A stretch of DNA of 64,000 nucleotides from positions 24,241,399 through 24,305,398 of the forward strand of contig NC_052394.1 of NCBI RefSeq assembly GCF_009389715.1. Reading direction: 5' to 3'. Below are positions 24,600 through 37,389 of the stretch, in pieces (positions within the stretch are counted from its first letter, which is position 1; every line of letters begins with the position of its first letter). The DNA comes from Phoenix dactylifera (Eukaryota > Streptophyta > Magnoliopsida > Arecales > Arecaceae). A model generated the notes under the pieces. The model searched no databases. It was not told where the DNA came from and worked only from the letters and a program-made list of their open reading frames with translations. Made by a program: the position numbers and the translations under genes.

Positions 24600-25460
24600 C
24601 AGTGATTCAATCAAATGAAAGATCGGGAACGATTAGCATCCTAGAGTATAGGTGGCTATCTGAGGTTCCACTACAGAGCTGGCCTATCTTGATCGGCCAT
24701 GGCGGGCTGGAAGGAGCAGATTCCATGATCTCTTTGTTTTGGAGGAGTGGAGGTGGGGCGAGGCCCTCGTCAGGCAGATGTTTGGGGAGCAGCTTGCTAA
24801 GCGAGTTCTGTCTGTACCGATCGCTGCAGGGGAGACAATGGACATGAGGGTCTGAAGTTTGATCGGGAGGTCGATGGAGCAAGCCCGAGACTTATCTAGG
24901 ATGGTTGGCAGGTCTCTCGCTCGACAACTTGTCTTCTAGGTGCTCTCACTCTGACTTCCTCAAGGTGAACTTCGGTAGTAGTGTGGGCGAGGGAAGAAGC
25001 TGCGGAGGTATGGGATTCGTCATCAGAGACCACGACGCCAGATTCGTGGTGGTAGAGGGCGGCAGATCTTCGATACGTTTGTTGTGTGCATCGAGCTTAG
25101 AGCTGCATGGAAAGGTATTACCTATGCGAGATGGGTGTTGAGTTCGGATTGCATCCTCCTCGAGGAAGACTCGACCACAGTGATCGAGTGGGTCCAGAAT
25201 CGAGTTTGTGCTGCTGACGAGATACCGCTGCTCTACGACATCCGCAAATTATTGAAGGAGTACAGCTTCCACCAGGCCACGCATATTTGTAGAGAGGCAA
25301 ACTGTGCACTAATTGGATTACCTTTTTTGCTACTCACCATTCTGGAGATTTTATCTAGGCGGACCATATAATTTGCAGAGTCCTTATGTAGTTTTTTGTT
25401 TTCTGATTTTGTAGGTCGTATTGACACTCGATAAATATGAGCCGTCGTTTTACTAAAAAA
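24600..25460 (+). mobile_element. Deleted LINE (L1-type) copy: linker, RNase H and 3' tail
   Basis: In one frame, 24726-24850 encodes a linker segment containing GEALVRQMFGEQLAKRVLSV, typical of plant LINE ORF2 after the reverse transcriptase. After an abrupt junction near 24890, frames switch through an RNase H-like domain: LKVNFGSS, GMGFVIRD, IELRAAWKGITYARW, LEEDSTTVIEWVQ, and ATHICREANCA, with frameshifts near 25085 and 25300. A short 3' UTR ends in an A-rich tail at 25455. The reverse transcriptase and the zinc-finger (zf-RVT) region are missing. This is a non-functional remnant, with boundaries approximate at the 5' side. Confidence 0.75.
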
Positions 25461-26088
25461 ATAAAAGAAAAAAAAAATATAGAAAAGAAAGGATGAAAGA
25501 ATAGAAGGAAAAAAGAAGAAGATGATGAGGGCTATGTAGCTGGCCAACCTCCAAGACCCGACCTCCAGCAGCCGACTTATGTAGTATTTTAGCTATATAT
25601 CCTGAGATCGCCCGAGTTGTGACAAAACGAGCCAAACCTCTTTATTGAAGATCTTGGGTCAAATCATTTTTAAATTATTCGCGTTATTTTTTCAGAAAGG
25701 CTTTGTTCTCCATCATATACTTGGAGAAAGGGGAAATGCACGAGAGTCAAAGGACTGCTTGAATCCAACGTCAAGTTACACGTGTGTTGAGGGAAGCCAA
25801 TTAAGCAGCAGAATGGGCTGCATGGCAGGCTTTTGGGGCCCACATTTTAAATGCACACGCTTTTGGTGTCCAGAGAACCCAACTTTTGTACTAAAACATA
25901 TATTTTACTTTTCAGACTTTGCCTGATATATATGTATCAAAAAAGGAAAAAAAGAAGAAGCGGAAGCCCTCCATTATAGCCTCTCGATTGTCATGCATTG
26001 ACATGAGCTACCATCCTCGTCCATAAAATTTCATGAACTAAGCCTGCAATGTAAAGTTTCTTTTTTTAAAAAAAAACCCTCATCCAAT
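25461..26088. other. Intergenic, no gene seen
   Basis: AT-rich DNA with purine runs next to the LINE tail and an A-run at 26070-26079. No coding potential is supported. Confidence 0.5.
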
Positions 26089-26281
26089 AAGGAGTTGTTT
26101 GTTTACTTGCATTTGAATAGATTGCAGTTGCAAATGCTGCAATCAAACTGTAAGCATCCAAAATAATTATAGGCTGCAATTGAACTACAAAAAATTAAAA
26201 TTTTGCAATTACATTCGTAAATAAGATGGGCCACAATTCCAATTGCAACATTTGCAGCATTGGCAAGCAAATCATCCCATC
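26089..26281. mobile_element. Candidate MITE (imperfect terminal inverted repeats)
   Basis: The left end contains TTTGTTTACTTGC followed by GTTGCAAATGCTGCAAT. The right end, read on the minus strand, is GATTTGCTTGCC followed by GCTGCAAATGTTGCAATTGG. The inner blocks match at most positions in inverted orientation about 100 bases apart. The element would be about 190 bp and AT-rich inside. No convincing target duplication was found, so family and exact ends are uncertain. Confidence 0.4.
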
Positions 26282-27261
26282 ACCCCTCAGCAACTAATAA
26301 AATTTAATATTATATAATTTTACTATATTAATATGTATCAATTATTTATATAAGTATATTACAAATATATAAATAAGTTATTACAATAATATATACTTAT
26401 TATTACATCAAATAGATTGGAATGTTATATTATCATGATATTTATTCTTATAATTTATAATAATTATTAAGTATTATTCTAATTTATACTATACTTTTAA
26501 TTGTTATTATTATATCATAATGGTTCTTATAATAATATCCATATTGTAAAAATAATCATATTATTATATTATAATAACTATTATGTGATACTTATTAGTT
26601 ATTGTAATAGTACATATTATGAATATTTATTTACAATTATGATATGTATCTGATTTTTGTTATCGAATTATTTTAAAGTGATACAATTTTTATAGTAACA
26701 TTGTTATAATAATCTAGCAATAATTTGATACTCTTTTGTACTAAAATTATAAAATGATATGATAGCTATCGTACCATTAAAGAAAAAAAAAAAAAGGGTA
26801 TGTTGCTATAAAAGTTACCATTAAGATGGTATATATATCATTATTGTTATTGCATCACAATAAAATTATTATGTATAATAGTATAGCCACAGCAATAGCC
26901 ATAACTAGGATTATCACTAAACTTTAATTAAAAAATAATGCAAGAGCACGCTAGCAAAACCTAAATAATATACATGTCAACAACTTCATGTCGTTTTCAT
27001 AAGTCAGCAATATATGTTTTCAATTGACATCTCAACTAATCGGCGGATTGTTTAGCTACCTACGCCGGGTCTCGTCATACGTAACAACAGAATAATGTTC
27101 AAGCCCTGGGCTCCCAGGTGTTAGGTGGGAAACCTAAGGGAGAGTTGTGTTGGTTCAGCTGACCGCGATGGAAGAGGGGAAGAGAGGGAAATGTGTTAGC
27201 TTTTAATACGACCGTTGACAAATAGCAATTCGAGCCGTCTCACCCGGCCAGCCGACTTCCC
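26282..27261. other. Extremely AT-rich gene-free block
   Basis: From about 26290 to 26930 the sequence is almost entirely A/T with dense TATTAT/ATAATA phrases and many short self-complementary pieces. No ORF, RNA gene or transposon ends could be identified. Confidence 0.6.
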
Positions 27262-27614
27262 TTTAATTTAAATTTAAAAATTACGTAACAATCTATATCA
27301 GTCTATATTAATTTTTTTATCAATTCAGTATGATTTTTTTATTAGTATAATCATATATTGGTCAATATTATTTTTTTTGTTAGCATGATCTTGTTAGAGT
27401 AATTTTTGGGATCACATAATAACTTGTATTAACGAGTATTATTTTTCTTTATTAGCATTATCTTATATTAACCTATATTATTTTTCTTATATGGAGTCTA
27501 TACACGAGTATATATAACCCCTAAGATGTACCAAATAGAATGGAATAGGAAAATAAAATCACTTTTTTCTCTCTTTTTCTCTTATTTTTCTCTTCTTCTA
27601 CAAATATTTTAACA

Positions 27615-27626
27615 TGGTATCAAAGC
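27615..27626 (+). other. Primer binding site of the LTR element
   Basis: TGGTATCAAAGC follows the LTR end CA immediately. It differs by one base from the standard plant initiator-Met tRNA primer site TGGTATCAGAGC. Confidence 0.75.
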
Positions 27627-28267
27627 TACCGTCACCTATTATGTTGCCAGCATCTCTTCTGTCTTTATTATGGCCATCGTTGCCATGTCTAGAAGTTTGG
27701 AAGACCTCCATTCTGATCTATCGATCTCTGTTTCTGGATGAATCAACACCCGAAGATACTCTATTTTTCGGTGATCTACAAATTCTCTATTTCTGGTAGA
27801 TTAATACCCGAAGATCCTTTGTTTTTTAATGGATCTGCAGCTCCTCTCCACTATTTTTTTTTCAACTTCAGATCTTCGGCCATCTCTTCTCATCATGGCT
27901 CGGTCCCTTTTTCTCCATTTTCAGTGTCATTTGTTGCTTTTGGCTTATTCACCATCTAGTTTGAAATCTCTTGCTCCTTTTCCATGGTGTCTCCGTCTGC
28001 AAAAATCATCGACCTTTGGTTGCTTTCTCTCTGAGCTCTGTCCTCGCTACAACTGTTATTTTTAAAGCGTCTTTTTGCTGCCACATCATCGGACAAGTCA
28101 ATCAACCAATACTACTCTTCCATGGTGCCTTTATCTACGAGGATCGTTGACTTTCAGTCGTCTTCTCTCTGAGCTCTTTTCTCGTTGCAACCGTTATCTT
28201 TTATGTGTCTTCTTACTGCTACATTCTCAAACAAGTCAATCAACCACATCGACAAACATTTCAGTTT

Positions 28268-28979
28268 GTCACATTAGTTCGACACATTAGTTTGTCATAT
28301 TGGCTTCTGAGTTATTATGTCAACTCCTAATCTGCTACATTAGCTTTTGAGCTCTTATAACAGCTCGTATTCTGTCATACCTGCTCTTGATCTACCACCA
28401 CGTCAGCCTTTGAGCTGCTATTTCCGCTTCCAGTCTAATACATTAGTTTTCAGGTATATTCGTGATTTAGTTTTCAAACTCAAATTGGCACTTATAGTAC
28501 CATCTTGAGTTTGAAAGAAAATATTAATATAATTTTAAGAATTAAGTAACAATCCGTATCAGCCCATATTATTATTTTTATTAATCAGTATGATTTTTTC
28601 TTTATTAGTATGATCTTGTATCATTGTCACATTAGTCAGACACATCAGTCTGTCATATCGGCTTCTAAGTTATTATGTCAATTCCTAATCTGCTACATTA
28701 GCTTTTGAGCTTTTATAACAGCTTGTATTCTATCATATCTGCTCTTGATCTACGACCACATCAGCCTCTAAGCTGCTATTTCAGCTTCCAGTCTAATACG
28801 TCAGTTTTCAGGTACATTCGTGATTTAGTTTTCAAACTCAAATTGGCATTAATAGTACCATCTTGAGTTTGAAAGAAAATGTTAACATAATTTTAAAAAT
28901 TAAGTAACACTGTATATCAGCCCATATTATTTTTTTATTAATCAGTATGATTTTTTCTTTGTTAGTATGATCTTGTATC
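28268..28979 (+). repeat. Two-copy tandem repeat, unit about 358 bp
   Basis: Copy 1 (28268-28625) and copy 2 (28626-28979) both run from GTCACATTAG through TCTGCTACATTAGCTTTTGA and ATTCGTGATTTAGTTTTCAA to GTATGATCTTGTATC. Differences are mostly single transitions. The repeat spans the 3' end of the LTR element's interior and the beginning of its LTR. Confidence 0.85.
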
Positions 28980-29100
28980 GGTCGGTATTATTTTTTTTAT
29001 CAGTATGATCTCGTTAGAGATGGCATAATAATTTAAATTAATATTCTTTTATTAGCATAATTTTATATCAACTTATATTATTTATTTATTTATTTATTTA

Positions 29101-29713
29101 ATAGTCAACCATCCGTTTCATCAGCGAGAAAGAAAGAATTCAGAAACCGGGGGCATCCAAACTTTTCAAAAGCGATGAGAGAAGGATGCACACGTAAGTG
29201 GTTGCTTTCATTTCGTACAGGATCAGCCAGCCGGCTCCACCTCTCAAATTCTTCCCGTCCGCTTGCAAGAAGCATCCGCAACCATGATGCAAGAACGGGG
29301 AAACGATCATCGCTATCCAACGAACTGGAGCTTAGGCCGGATTACTTCAGCCCGACCCATGCAATCCAAACCCAAGAAAATTGGCAAGGATCAAAGCGGG
29401 TGGATCGGGGTTAGGCGTTTTTTTTTTGTGTGCGTGTTTTTTTTCCCCTGCTCTTGGTTTGTCCTAATCCAGGCACCCCATCTTCTTCCCTTCTTTCGCG
29501 TCTCTCTCTCTCTCTCTCTCTCTCTCACCTCCGCCCCGAAACGAGAGAGAGAGACAGAGACAGAGAGAGATTCTTCGGCACGAGGCAGCATCACCACATA
29601 CGGGAATCACATTGCCTCCGCCCCGCCTTTGGCTTTGTTACCCCGCCGCTGCGACCGCGTGTTTCCGAGCGGGGGGTAGAAGAGGGGAATAGAGGAAGGG
29701 AGAGGCGCATGGA
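29101..29713 (+). promoter_or_regulatory. Presumed promoter and 5' UTR of the GT64 gene
   Basis: This GC-balanced region before the GT64 start contains a (TC)n tract at 29502-29526 followed by GA repeats, and the pyrimidine-rich leader common in plant genes. The transcription start was not identified. Confidence 0.4.
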
Positions 29714-32700
29714 ATGATGCCGAGTTCTGCTGCTGCGACGATGAGAGGGAGCGCCCTCCCCCTCTCCTCCGGCCGGAGGATCCCGCTCAAATTCCGTCAC
29801 CTCTCCATCTCGGCTGTCGGATCCGTCGAGATCAGGCTGCTCCTCTGCTGCTGCGTCGCCCTCGCGTTCCTCCTCCTCGCCTTCGGCTACCGCCACCGTC
29901 CCTCCCATCCTCCATCCTTGCCCCCTCCCGGGTACTGCACCGCTTCTCTTGGCTGCCCTCTCTTTTTTTTCCCCTTTCTTTTCTTCAAAAAATCGAAAAT
30001 TCATTTCAAAACAAACAGACTTGTATGGTCTTTCATCGAGGGAACCTCACGTTCTCTTCTTGTCTCGAATGTAACCAAAGGATCTTAGATCTCCTCTCTC
30101 ACAAAATGTTGTCGTGGCCTATCGAGGACGACGCTATCTTGTCTATTTCTTGTCGCTGGTTGTTTCTCTTTGTTTCTTTCTTCGTCTTCCATGGCTTTGT
30201 TGCTTCATTTGAACCCGTGCTCTTATTTTTCATATTTTTTCTGTGGCCGTCTCTGTTTTTCGAATCTGGTCAGCTCCACATATCACCTGCGAGGGATGGA
30301 TCTTGTCATGTCTACTCAATAGTCCTTTTTTCCCTTGCTTTTTCCTGCTGCATCTTTCCCCACCCCCCCGCCCCCTATTTTTTTTGTTTCCTTTCTCCAG
30401 CATATTTTCCGCCATAGATTTGCTGCTTTTAGTCGCTTCGTTTATGTGGCTCTAATATTCTCTGTTTTATTCTTTATTTCCCCAAGTAATTGAATTAAGG
30501 CGCCCTAATCATGGTTATGGTATGGTACCCTTTATGAATTAGAGCTACTTTGCGCGCGATCAAAAAATTGATTTAGTTTGCAGCTTGGGGCATGTTATTT
30601 GTGGTACAAACTAAAATTAAAGCAGGGGGAAGATTAGGAACAACTCGGTCATCATAACTATCGCTGTCTTTGTCATCATGCTTACTAGTTTTTTTTTTTT
30701 TTGAGTCCTTTCAGTTTGATACTAATCGGTTCTTTTATTCACACACAACTTCGGTAAATCGTCAATGAAAAGAAAGGTACATAGAGCCCTAGAGCGAATT
30801 TCTGCATTTGAGATACAATAAATGGTAAGAATCCATTTGGCACAACCTGAAGCTGAGCTGAACATTACTATCCTGAATATTTCCAGTAACATGTCCAATC
30901 TGCAGCTCTCTCCTTGAAGCTAAGAAAGACATCGCTTGAATACCATATGTAGAGATTTTTATTTTTGTTTTTTTACACTTTGTTGTTCGGCATCCATGCT
31001 TTTCAAGACATATTGTTCATGAGCATGACCATAAACGGGGCAAATGTTTTATTTGTGGAACCAAACAATATGGAGGAACTATAAAAACGGTCCAGTATAC
31101 GGGGCTCCTACCATCGTAGGGTTTGGAAAGGGTTAGATATACGTAGCCTTCGCTTGCATGCAAAGATGCTATTTCCGTATTTCAAACCTGTGACACACAG
31201 GTTAAAGTGAAACAACCAAACATAATGGAGGAACTATATGATCTTTACTCATTACGCTTAATAACCTTCATAAGGCTGTGATATGCAAAAGCTGCATCTA
31301 CTATTGAGTGCTGCACAAATGTACAAGGAAGCTTTGCAGATCCACCGGTGTTATGGTGTAGAGATGCATCAAATGGTTCTGATATTAGAGAAGACCACTG
31401 AGGCTTGTCAAGCTGAATTTCCAGGCATTGCAAGCTGTATTAGAAAAGACCACAAACTGGAATGTTAGTTATTCGGTCCAGTTTTCCTTTCCGATTATAT
31501 ACATATATCTATGTGTGTGTGTGTGATATATATACACACATAAATATATGTATATATACACACACATACACACATAAATACACACACACACACATAAATA
31601 TGTATGTGTGTATGTACCATTTACAAGTTACATTGAAAGGAATTACTAATCTAGCAAATCCTCAGTTAGTTACCTATAAATTTGCTGGCAAAAGGAGAGA
31701 GAGCAAGGAGGAGGGGGGGGGGGGGGGGGGGGGGGGCACTAATCATTTGGAGTTCTTCTGATATTGAAACTATCTAATTCCAGTCATTCTTCTTGTCCAT
31801 TACCTTTTTTGCTGCATCCTTTGCAGCACTCTCTGAAGCTGTTACATAGATGTCAAATCTGCAGCCCATTCTCAAGAAGGATATTTGGTGAATCCTGCAT
31901 CAATTTTTCTGTAGGTTCTTTTAGAGACTTTTTATTTCCTTCCTTTTATATTCTTAATCATATCCTTGTGAAGGGATTGTGCAATTAATTTATGCCTACT
32001 TGAAAGAGTCAAAGCAATGATTCCAGTTATGGGCTTAATTTTATGTTATTTAGGAGAATTTGTTTGTTTTGTATATAGGTTGGTGAGTGGTGACAAGCAA
32101 TTTCAAGTGTCAGCTCTAAAACTTCATACTTGTCCCAGATATGGTCCATATGGATAACTTTTCTTGTAGAATCCTTAACCCAAATTTTATGCCCATTCTC
32201 AACATTCTTTTTTTTATTATAACGATCTCTCACTGATTATGCAACATTTAATGTGAAAAAACTTAACATTGCAATGTGAATTTGAACATCTGGATGACAA
32301 CATTTTGAATCATCACTTTTAGGACTGGAAATTCAATAACTGTTTACACTGATTTGGTTAAGCTGTCTTGAAAAATCTTAGTCTGTATTTGCCCCAAAAC
32401 ATGCTTCTTATGTAAATGCTATAATCCTTTGTTCTGTACAGGAAAGGTTACACTATATTGATTAACACATGGAAGAGAAATGACCTGCTGAAGCAATCCG
32501 TTGTTCATTATGCTTCCTGTAGTGGAGTTAATTCCATTCACGTTGTGTGGAGTGAACCTGATCCACCATCAGATTTGTTACATGATTTTTTGAGGCAAGC
32601 TACACGGATGAACTCTAAAGATGGCAAATATATTGAAGTAACATTTGATTTGAATCAAGAAGATAGTCTGAACAACAGGTTCAAGGAAATCAAGGGTTTG

Positions 32701-35700
32701 AGAACTGATGCTATCTTTTCAATAGATGATGATGTGATATTTTCCTGTTCAGCTGTAGAATTAGCTTTCAGTGTCTGGCAAAGTGCCCCAATGACAATGG
32801 TGGGATTTGTACCTCGCATGCATTGGCTGGATAAGTCGGTATGCCCTTGCCGATTCATATTTTGAACTTAAATTCTTATCCTTTCATATTTTTGTCATAG
32901 ACTAAATTTTGGGACAAAATCTCCTACTTCCAATCTTCATTCACATTTTATTTACATTCCATTTATTCAGATTATTTGCTTTCTCTATAATGTGCATCTA
33001 AATTTGTGGAAGAAATTCTCTAAAATGTACACCAAGCATTTTCCCAAACCCCCCCCCCCGGGGCTTGGGAAGAAAATTTATTACTTTTTCCTTTTTGTCT
33101 TACAACTTCTGTTTAGAACTTCTTGGTGAAGAATACAGTGTACTTTTTTTTCAGAGAGGCAGTGTGGAACAGTATAGGTATGGGGGCTGGTGGTCAGTCT
33201 GGTGGATGGGTACCTACAGCATGGTTCTCTCCAAGGCAGCCTTCTTCCACAAGAAGTATCTTGATTTGTACACAAACCATATGCCTGTGGCTATAAGAGA
33301 TTATGTAACCAAAAACAGGTCTGTATGGAAATTATTGTTACTTCTTAGGTTTTGATAGAGTGATTTGTATTCTTTAATTCCTTTAATTAATGATGCTTCA
33401 TTTATTTATTTATTTATTTATTTATTTTTTTTTTTTTTTTTTGGGGGGGGGGTGTTCATTTATATTGCAGGAACTGTGAAGATATTGCAATGTCTTTGCT
33501 TGTTGCAAATGTAACTGGTGCTCCTCCCATATGGGTAAAAGGTGAGGAAGCAATTTGTTGGAGAATTCTGTCACCATTTATCCTCTTTCTTTGTTTTGAG
33601 ATGAAACTGCACTTTGGTTTGATCATAGGATGATACTGAGGAGTACTATTATTGTTGCATGCTCACTGTTGTTTAAAGAAGAAAAACTTGGACAGTAGCT
33701 AGCCTCTATAAGTTTTATATATTTGATGCATGACCTTCTCTTGATTTATTGCATTATATGTCTTGATGTATACAAATCGACATGTATGTGTTGGGCTTCT
33801 TATATAGAGTGCAACTAGTGGACAATGCACTTCTGATTGATAGGCAACAAGGAGTAAATTCCAGTATTTGGAAGAATGAATTGCATTTTCAGAGTTCTAA
33901 AATTAGTCAAATGATTTTAAGAAATAATAAAATGCAGCTACAATAAAATTAACAATCAATCATGCTTTTGTCTCTTGATGGTTCCTGCCAAGTTAATATT
34001 TGAACATACCCTAGAATCACCATTTATTTATTTACCAGCCTATGTATTTTATGACTTTTCATCAATTCTAGTCAAGATGAGTTTAGATCTCCTATGAAAG
34101 AAAACAAGGGACAGGAGCAAAGCTAAGATATGACAGGAATGAGTTTATTTCGCAATAAACATTTGCAAATTATGTAGTTTTATATGAGTATAGACGTCTT
34201 TCTAAGTTAACTAAAAGAGATTCAGCTGGTTCAATTGGAGAGGAATTAATAGCAGTGGAGGATGACCTTCATCTATAATAGTCAAAGCATGCAAGACATC
34301 ATCTTCCTAATTGCATCCATCTTCTGTATTCTCATAGGCACATATGCCTATTAGCATATTCAGATCTAAAATCAAAAACATCCTCATTTAGTTTTAGATC
34401 CCATATTAGCTGTTATGTTTGGATTCAAGTCTAGACTTTCAATCCTTATCAGAATTGGAGTCATATTTTGTGCAAGTTTGTACTGTTACCTGCATGTGTC
34501 AACTGATAAAAATAATTGGGCTTCAATCCTTGTTGAAGCTCATGTGGGACATAGGAACTGCAACCACAAGTCTTAGCCAGTTTGATGGCCCAATTGTTTT
34601 CATAAAAATGAATGTATTTGTGCTACCCATCATATGTAATAATTTCATTTTATCTTAATTTTTTTCTCCTTATCATCGATTTGATTCTCTTGTATTTTCT
34701 TTTCCTTGATTGTTATTCCTAAATTCCTAATAACTCAACTTCGTAGGTTGGCGACAAGCCACTGTAGAAACGATGTTAATTTTAATTTATATGACGCATG
34801 AAAATTGGTTTTCCTTAGGAAGGAGGGTGGTTGAATGTATGTAAGTTCATATACTACTGAAATTAAATACTAGAACAGTTGCTGAAGGAACTTTTTTTTG
34901 TTTGGCCTAAACCTGACATATCCCCACTAAGACCCTATCAGTTCCTGTAGGTTAATTATAAATATTAAGGGTTAAAATTCTTGAAGCTTGTGTCCTCAAG
35001 AGATAGCACATTATATGCTTTAGTTTATTTCTGTTGCCTCTGTTGCCTATATGCTAGCTTAATATCAATATTGCCATATGGTATGGAAATTTTTTATGAA
35101 AAAATGGGCCAACCTCATTTTTCTGTTATTTTTTTAAAAAAAATACAGTCAGACAGTTGTTACATGCTGGTTATTCAGTTTTTTTGTTTGTAATTGTGCC
35201 TGGTCATGTAATTTTAGACTTGTGTGTAGATAATGTGATGGCAAGGTTATTGGAATACCAGTGATTCATCTCAAACAAAACTTACATGTGAAGGTTTGGA
35301 TAAAATTTATTATTTTCTGGGATTAAATCATACAATCTAGTAGAAGAATGCAACAGATTATTACCTGTAGACCTGAATGTTATGTCCAAAGCTTTTATCT
35401 GATATAAGCATATTCACAAAATGCTTGTGAGATATAGTGCTGAGGCTATTATCCTATTACTCATGATCATGTGAATGTTAAAGCACAGTTGGTTGAAAAC
35501 TCTCGTTGAACATGAATTTTCAAGTATGAGTAAGAAGGAGGTGTATGTTGATATTCTGCATCATGCGGAGTGGACAGAAACCTGTCCTATTGGACCAGAT
35601 GCATAATGGTTGATAGTCATTTCAAAAAGATTGAGAAAGTTGCAGATAAGGAACTGTTTACCCATATCCTGGTTACTGGTGCAGTTCATACATGTCTCAT

Positions 35701-36396
35701 CCAGGACATGGAATGAAATCACCCTATTAATAATGTACTCCAAGCTGGAGAAGTAAGATATTTTGCTTTGACTTCAGGAGAGATGTTTCAGATTATGCAG
35801 TCAGGTTTACGGATCCTCTAACAATGGGACAGATCAACAAATTGGCAAAGTTCTAATGTTTGGAAGCTTTACATTATTAGGGCCTTCTTTGTTGTACTTT
35901 GTGTAAACTGGTTCTCACCTGTTACCTTTATTTGAAGGGATATTTTTAGTATCCTCTCCTTTGAATAATTCTATTAGTGTTACTCATATTCTTCTGTCCT
36001 CTCTGTTTTATTCGTTATCTCTCTTCTTTCATCCAGAAAAATGTCATGTTTTTTGTTGCACATGTTGTGAAGTTAATGCATGGGCATTATATATGTAAAG
36101 AAATTATCTTACAGTTCTCGTGCTGGAAGGTTGACACAATATAATAATATATACTGTCATCCATAGCTTCATGATTGCAATTAAATTACTATATGGAGGT
36201 GTTTGAGAATGTCAACTGATTGTGTTTTAATGCAGGCAGGGTATTCGAGATTGGATCAACTGGCATCAGTAATTTAGGAGGTCATAGCCAAAGGAGATCA
36301 CAGTGCCTCAATGTGTTTGCTGCAATTTATGATCATATGCCTTTGGTAGCAACCAATACGAAGGTCATAGACAGCAGGCATAGTTGGTTTTGGTGA
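29714..36396 (+). CDS. GMT1: GT64 glycosyltransferase, EPC1/GMT1 type (GIPC mannosyltransferase)
   Basis: Five exons: 29714-29931, 32442-32838, 33155-33318, 33471-33541 and 36236-36396. All junctions are GT-AG and phases close to 336 residues; Arabidopsis EPC1/GMT1 has 334. A short cytoplasmic N-terminus is followed by a signal-anchor (about residues 41-58), making a type II Golgi protein. The exostosin-like catalytic domain begins at KGYTILINTWKRNDLL; FSIDDDVIF holds the DDD metal-binding motif (168-170). GWWSVWWMGTYSMVLSKAAF, KNRNCEDIAMS and the terminal SRHSWFW all match the family. GMT1 is reported to add mannose to glycosyl inositol phosphoceramides. Initiation may be at 29714, 29717 or, more like Arabidopsis, the in-frame MRG at 29741. 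Introns 1 and 4 are about 2.5 and 2.7 kb. Confidence 0.93.
31500..31613 (+). repeat. (TG)n/(TA)n/(CA)n compound microsatellite in GT64 intron 1
   Basis: Alternating TG, TATA and CACA blocks form a compound dinucleotide repeat with partly self-complementary halves. It lies entirely inside intron 1. Confidence 0.85.
31713..31736 (+). repeat. G homopolymer (about 24 G) in GT64 intron 1
   Basis: An uninterrupted run of about 24 G in the sense strand of the transcribed intron. It could form G-quadruplexes, and its true length is doubtful in any assembly. Confidence 0.85.
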
Positions 36397-37389
36397 TCAT
36401 TGTGGGTTTGTAATGGTCTGTCAGCTTTTTTTTTTTTTTCTTTTATTTTTACATTCCTGTTAATTCATTTAGATCATTGTAATCTTTATCTGTATCATAT
36501 CAAGGCGATCGATATTAAATCCATGTGATGTGCATTTACGACCGTTCTAATTTTGTATTGAGTTGAAAATCTTGTGTATTCACACTTGCACTGTGGATGG
36601 TTTGCCTACGAGGACAGAGGGTGTTGGCTATAAGCTGGAAAGTAACTAAATGTTAATTTGCGAACAAGTGAAATTACTAAATGTATTAATAGAAAATGTT
36701 TTACCCTGTAGTTTTTCTTGTGCATAATGGGATGTTGGTTCGGTTAAAATATTACATGCATTCCTTTTGATGATATATTACATGCATTCTGAAACAACAG
36801 TGTTTGATCTGCAATTTGTCTACATCAGAATCCTGGGGAGAAGATTCTTTCTTTCGGTGTTTTTTTCTTTCATGTTCTCCTCGTTCCTTCCAATGATGAA
36901 TAAACAAGACTATGGCTCGAAAATTAGGGCTGCAGCAAGGCCCTTTGCGCCGAGACTCCAAACCGAATGATAAGTTGGACCGATGCAAGTAAGAACTACT
37001 ATTTTCTGCGCAAACTTTTTAATTTTTTTGTGCTCCTTTGTTAAGGTTGACTGCGGTTTACTGCAGCATTCATTTATTCGGTATTTCGGCTCATCATGTG
37101 CTTATGCGAAGACCACCAAAGGGAATCAGCCCTCTAACATAACTCACCAACCAAACATTTCATAAGTGGAGCAAAATCAGCTTGATCAAACAAGAAGCAA
37201 AAGTAAATCACAGCATAAGATAATTGGTCAATTCGAGGTGGGAGTTGTGCCATTGCAGTATTTGCGATGAAAAATCCTAAAACAAGGATGGTCGATATAG
37301 GTTGGATTGGATGTTTCGACCTCCATTTGAAGACTTTCACGAGTAAAAGCAATATTCAACATGTTGATTCACAATTTTAGGAGCCGCGG
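36397..37389. other. 3' flank of the GT64 gene, no other gene seen
   Basis: Contains the presumed 3' UTR (T-run at 36428-36439) and about 700 bases of AT-rich intergenic DNA without supported coding sequence. Confidence 0.5.

Larger units (their letters stand above)
27262..29100 (+). mobile_element. Non-coding LTR retrotransposon with tandemly duplicated 3' part
   Basis: A left LTR of about 350 bp (27262-27614) ends TTTTAACA and is followed directly by a tRNA-Met-type primer binding site, TGGTATCAAAGC (27615-27626). The internal region (27615-28521) has no coding capacity. It ends in a purine tract GAAAGAAAA, followed by the start of a second LTR with the AATTAAGTAACA motif. A 358-base segment (28268-28625) made of internal sequence plus LTR start is then repeated at 28626-28979 with high identity, giving a third LTR start at 28880. 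The small non-coding interior and Met PBS suggest a non-autonomous copia-like element. Confidence 0.7.

Noticed and set aside
28268-28979. CRISPR-like or satellite array
   Set aside because: Only two long copies, spanning retrotransposon sequence; there are no short repeats with unique spacers.
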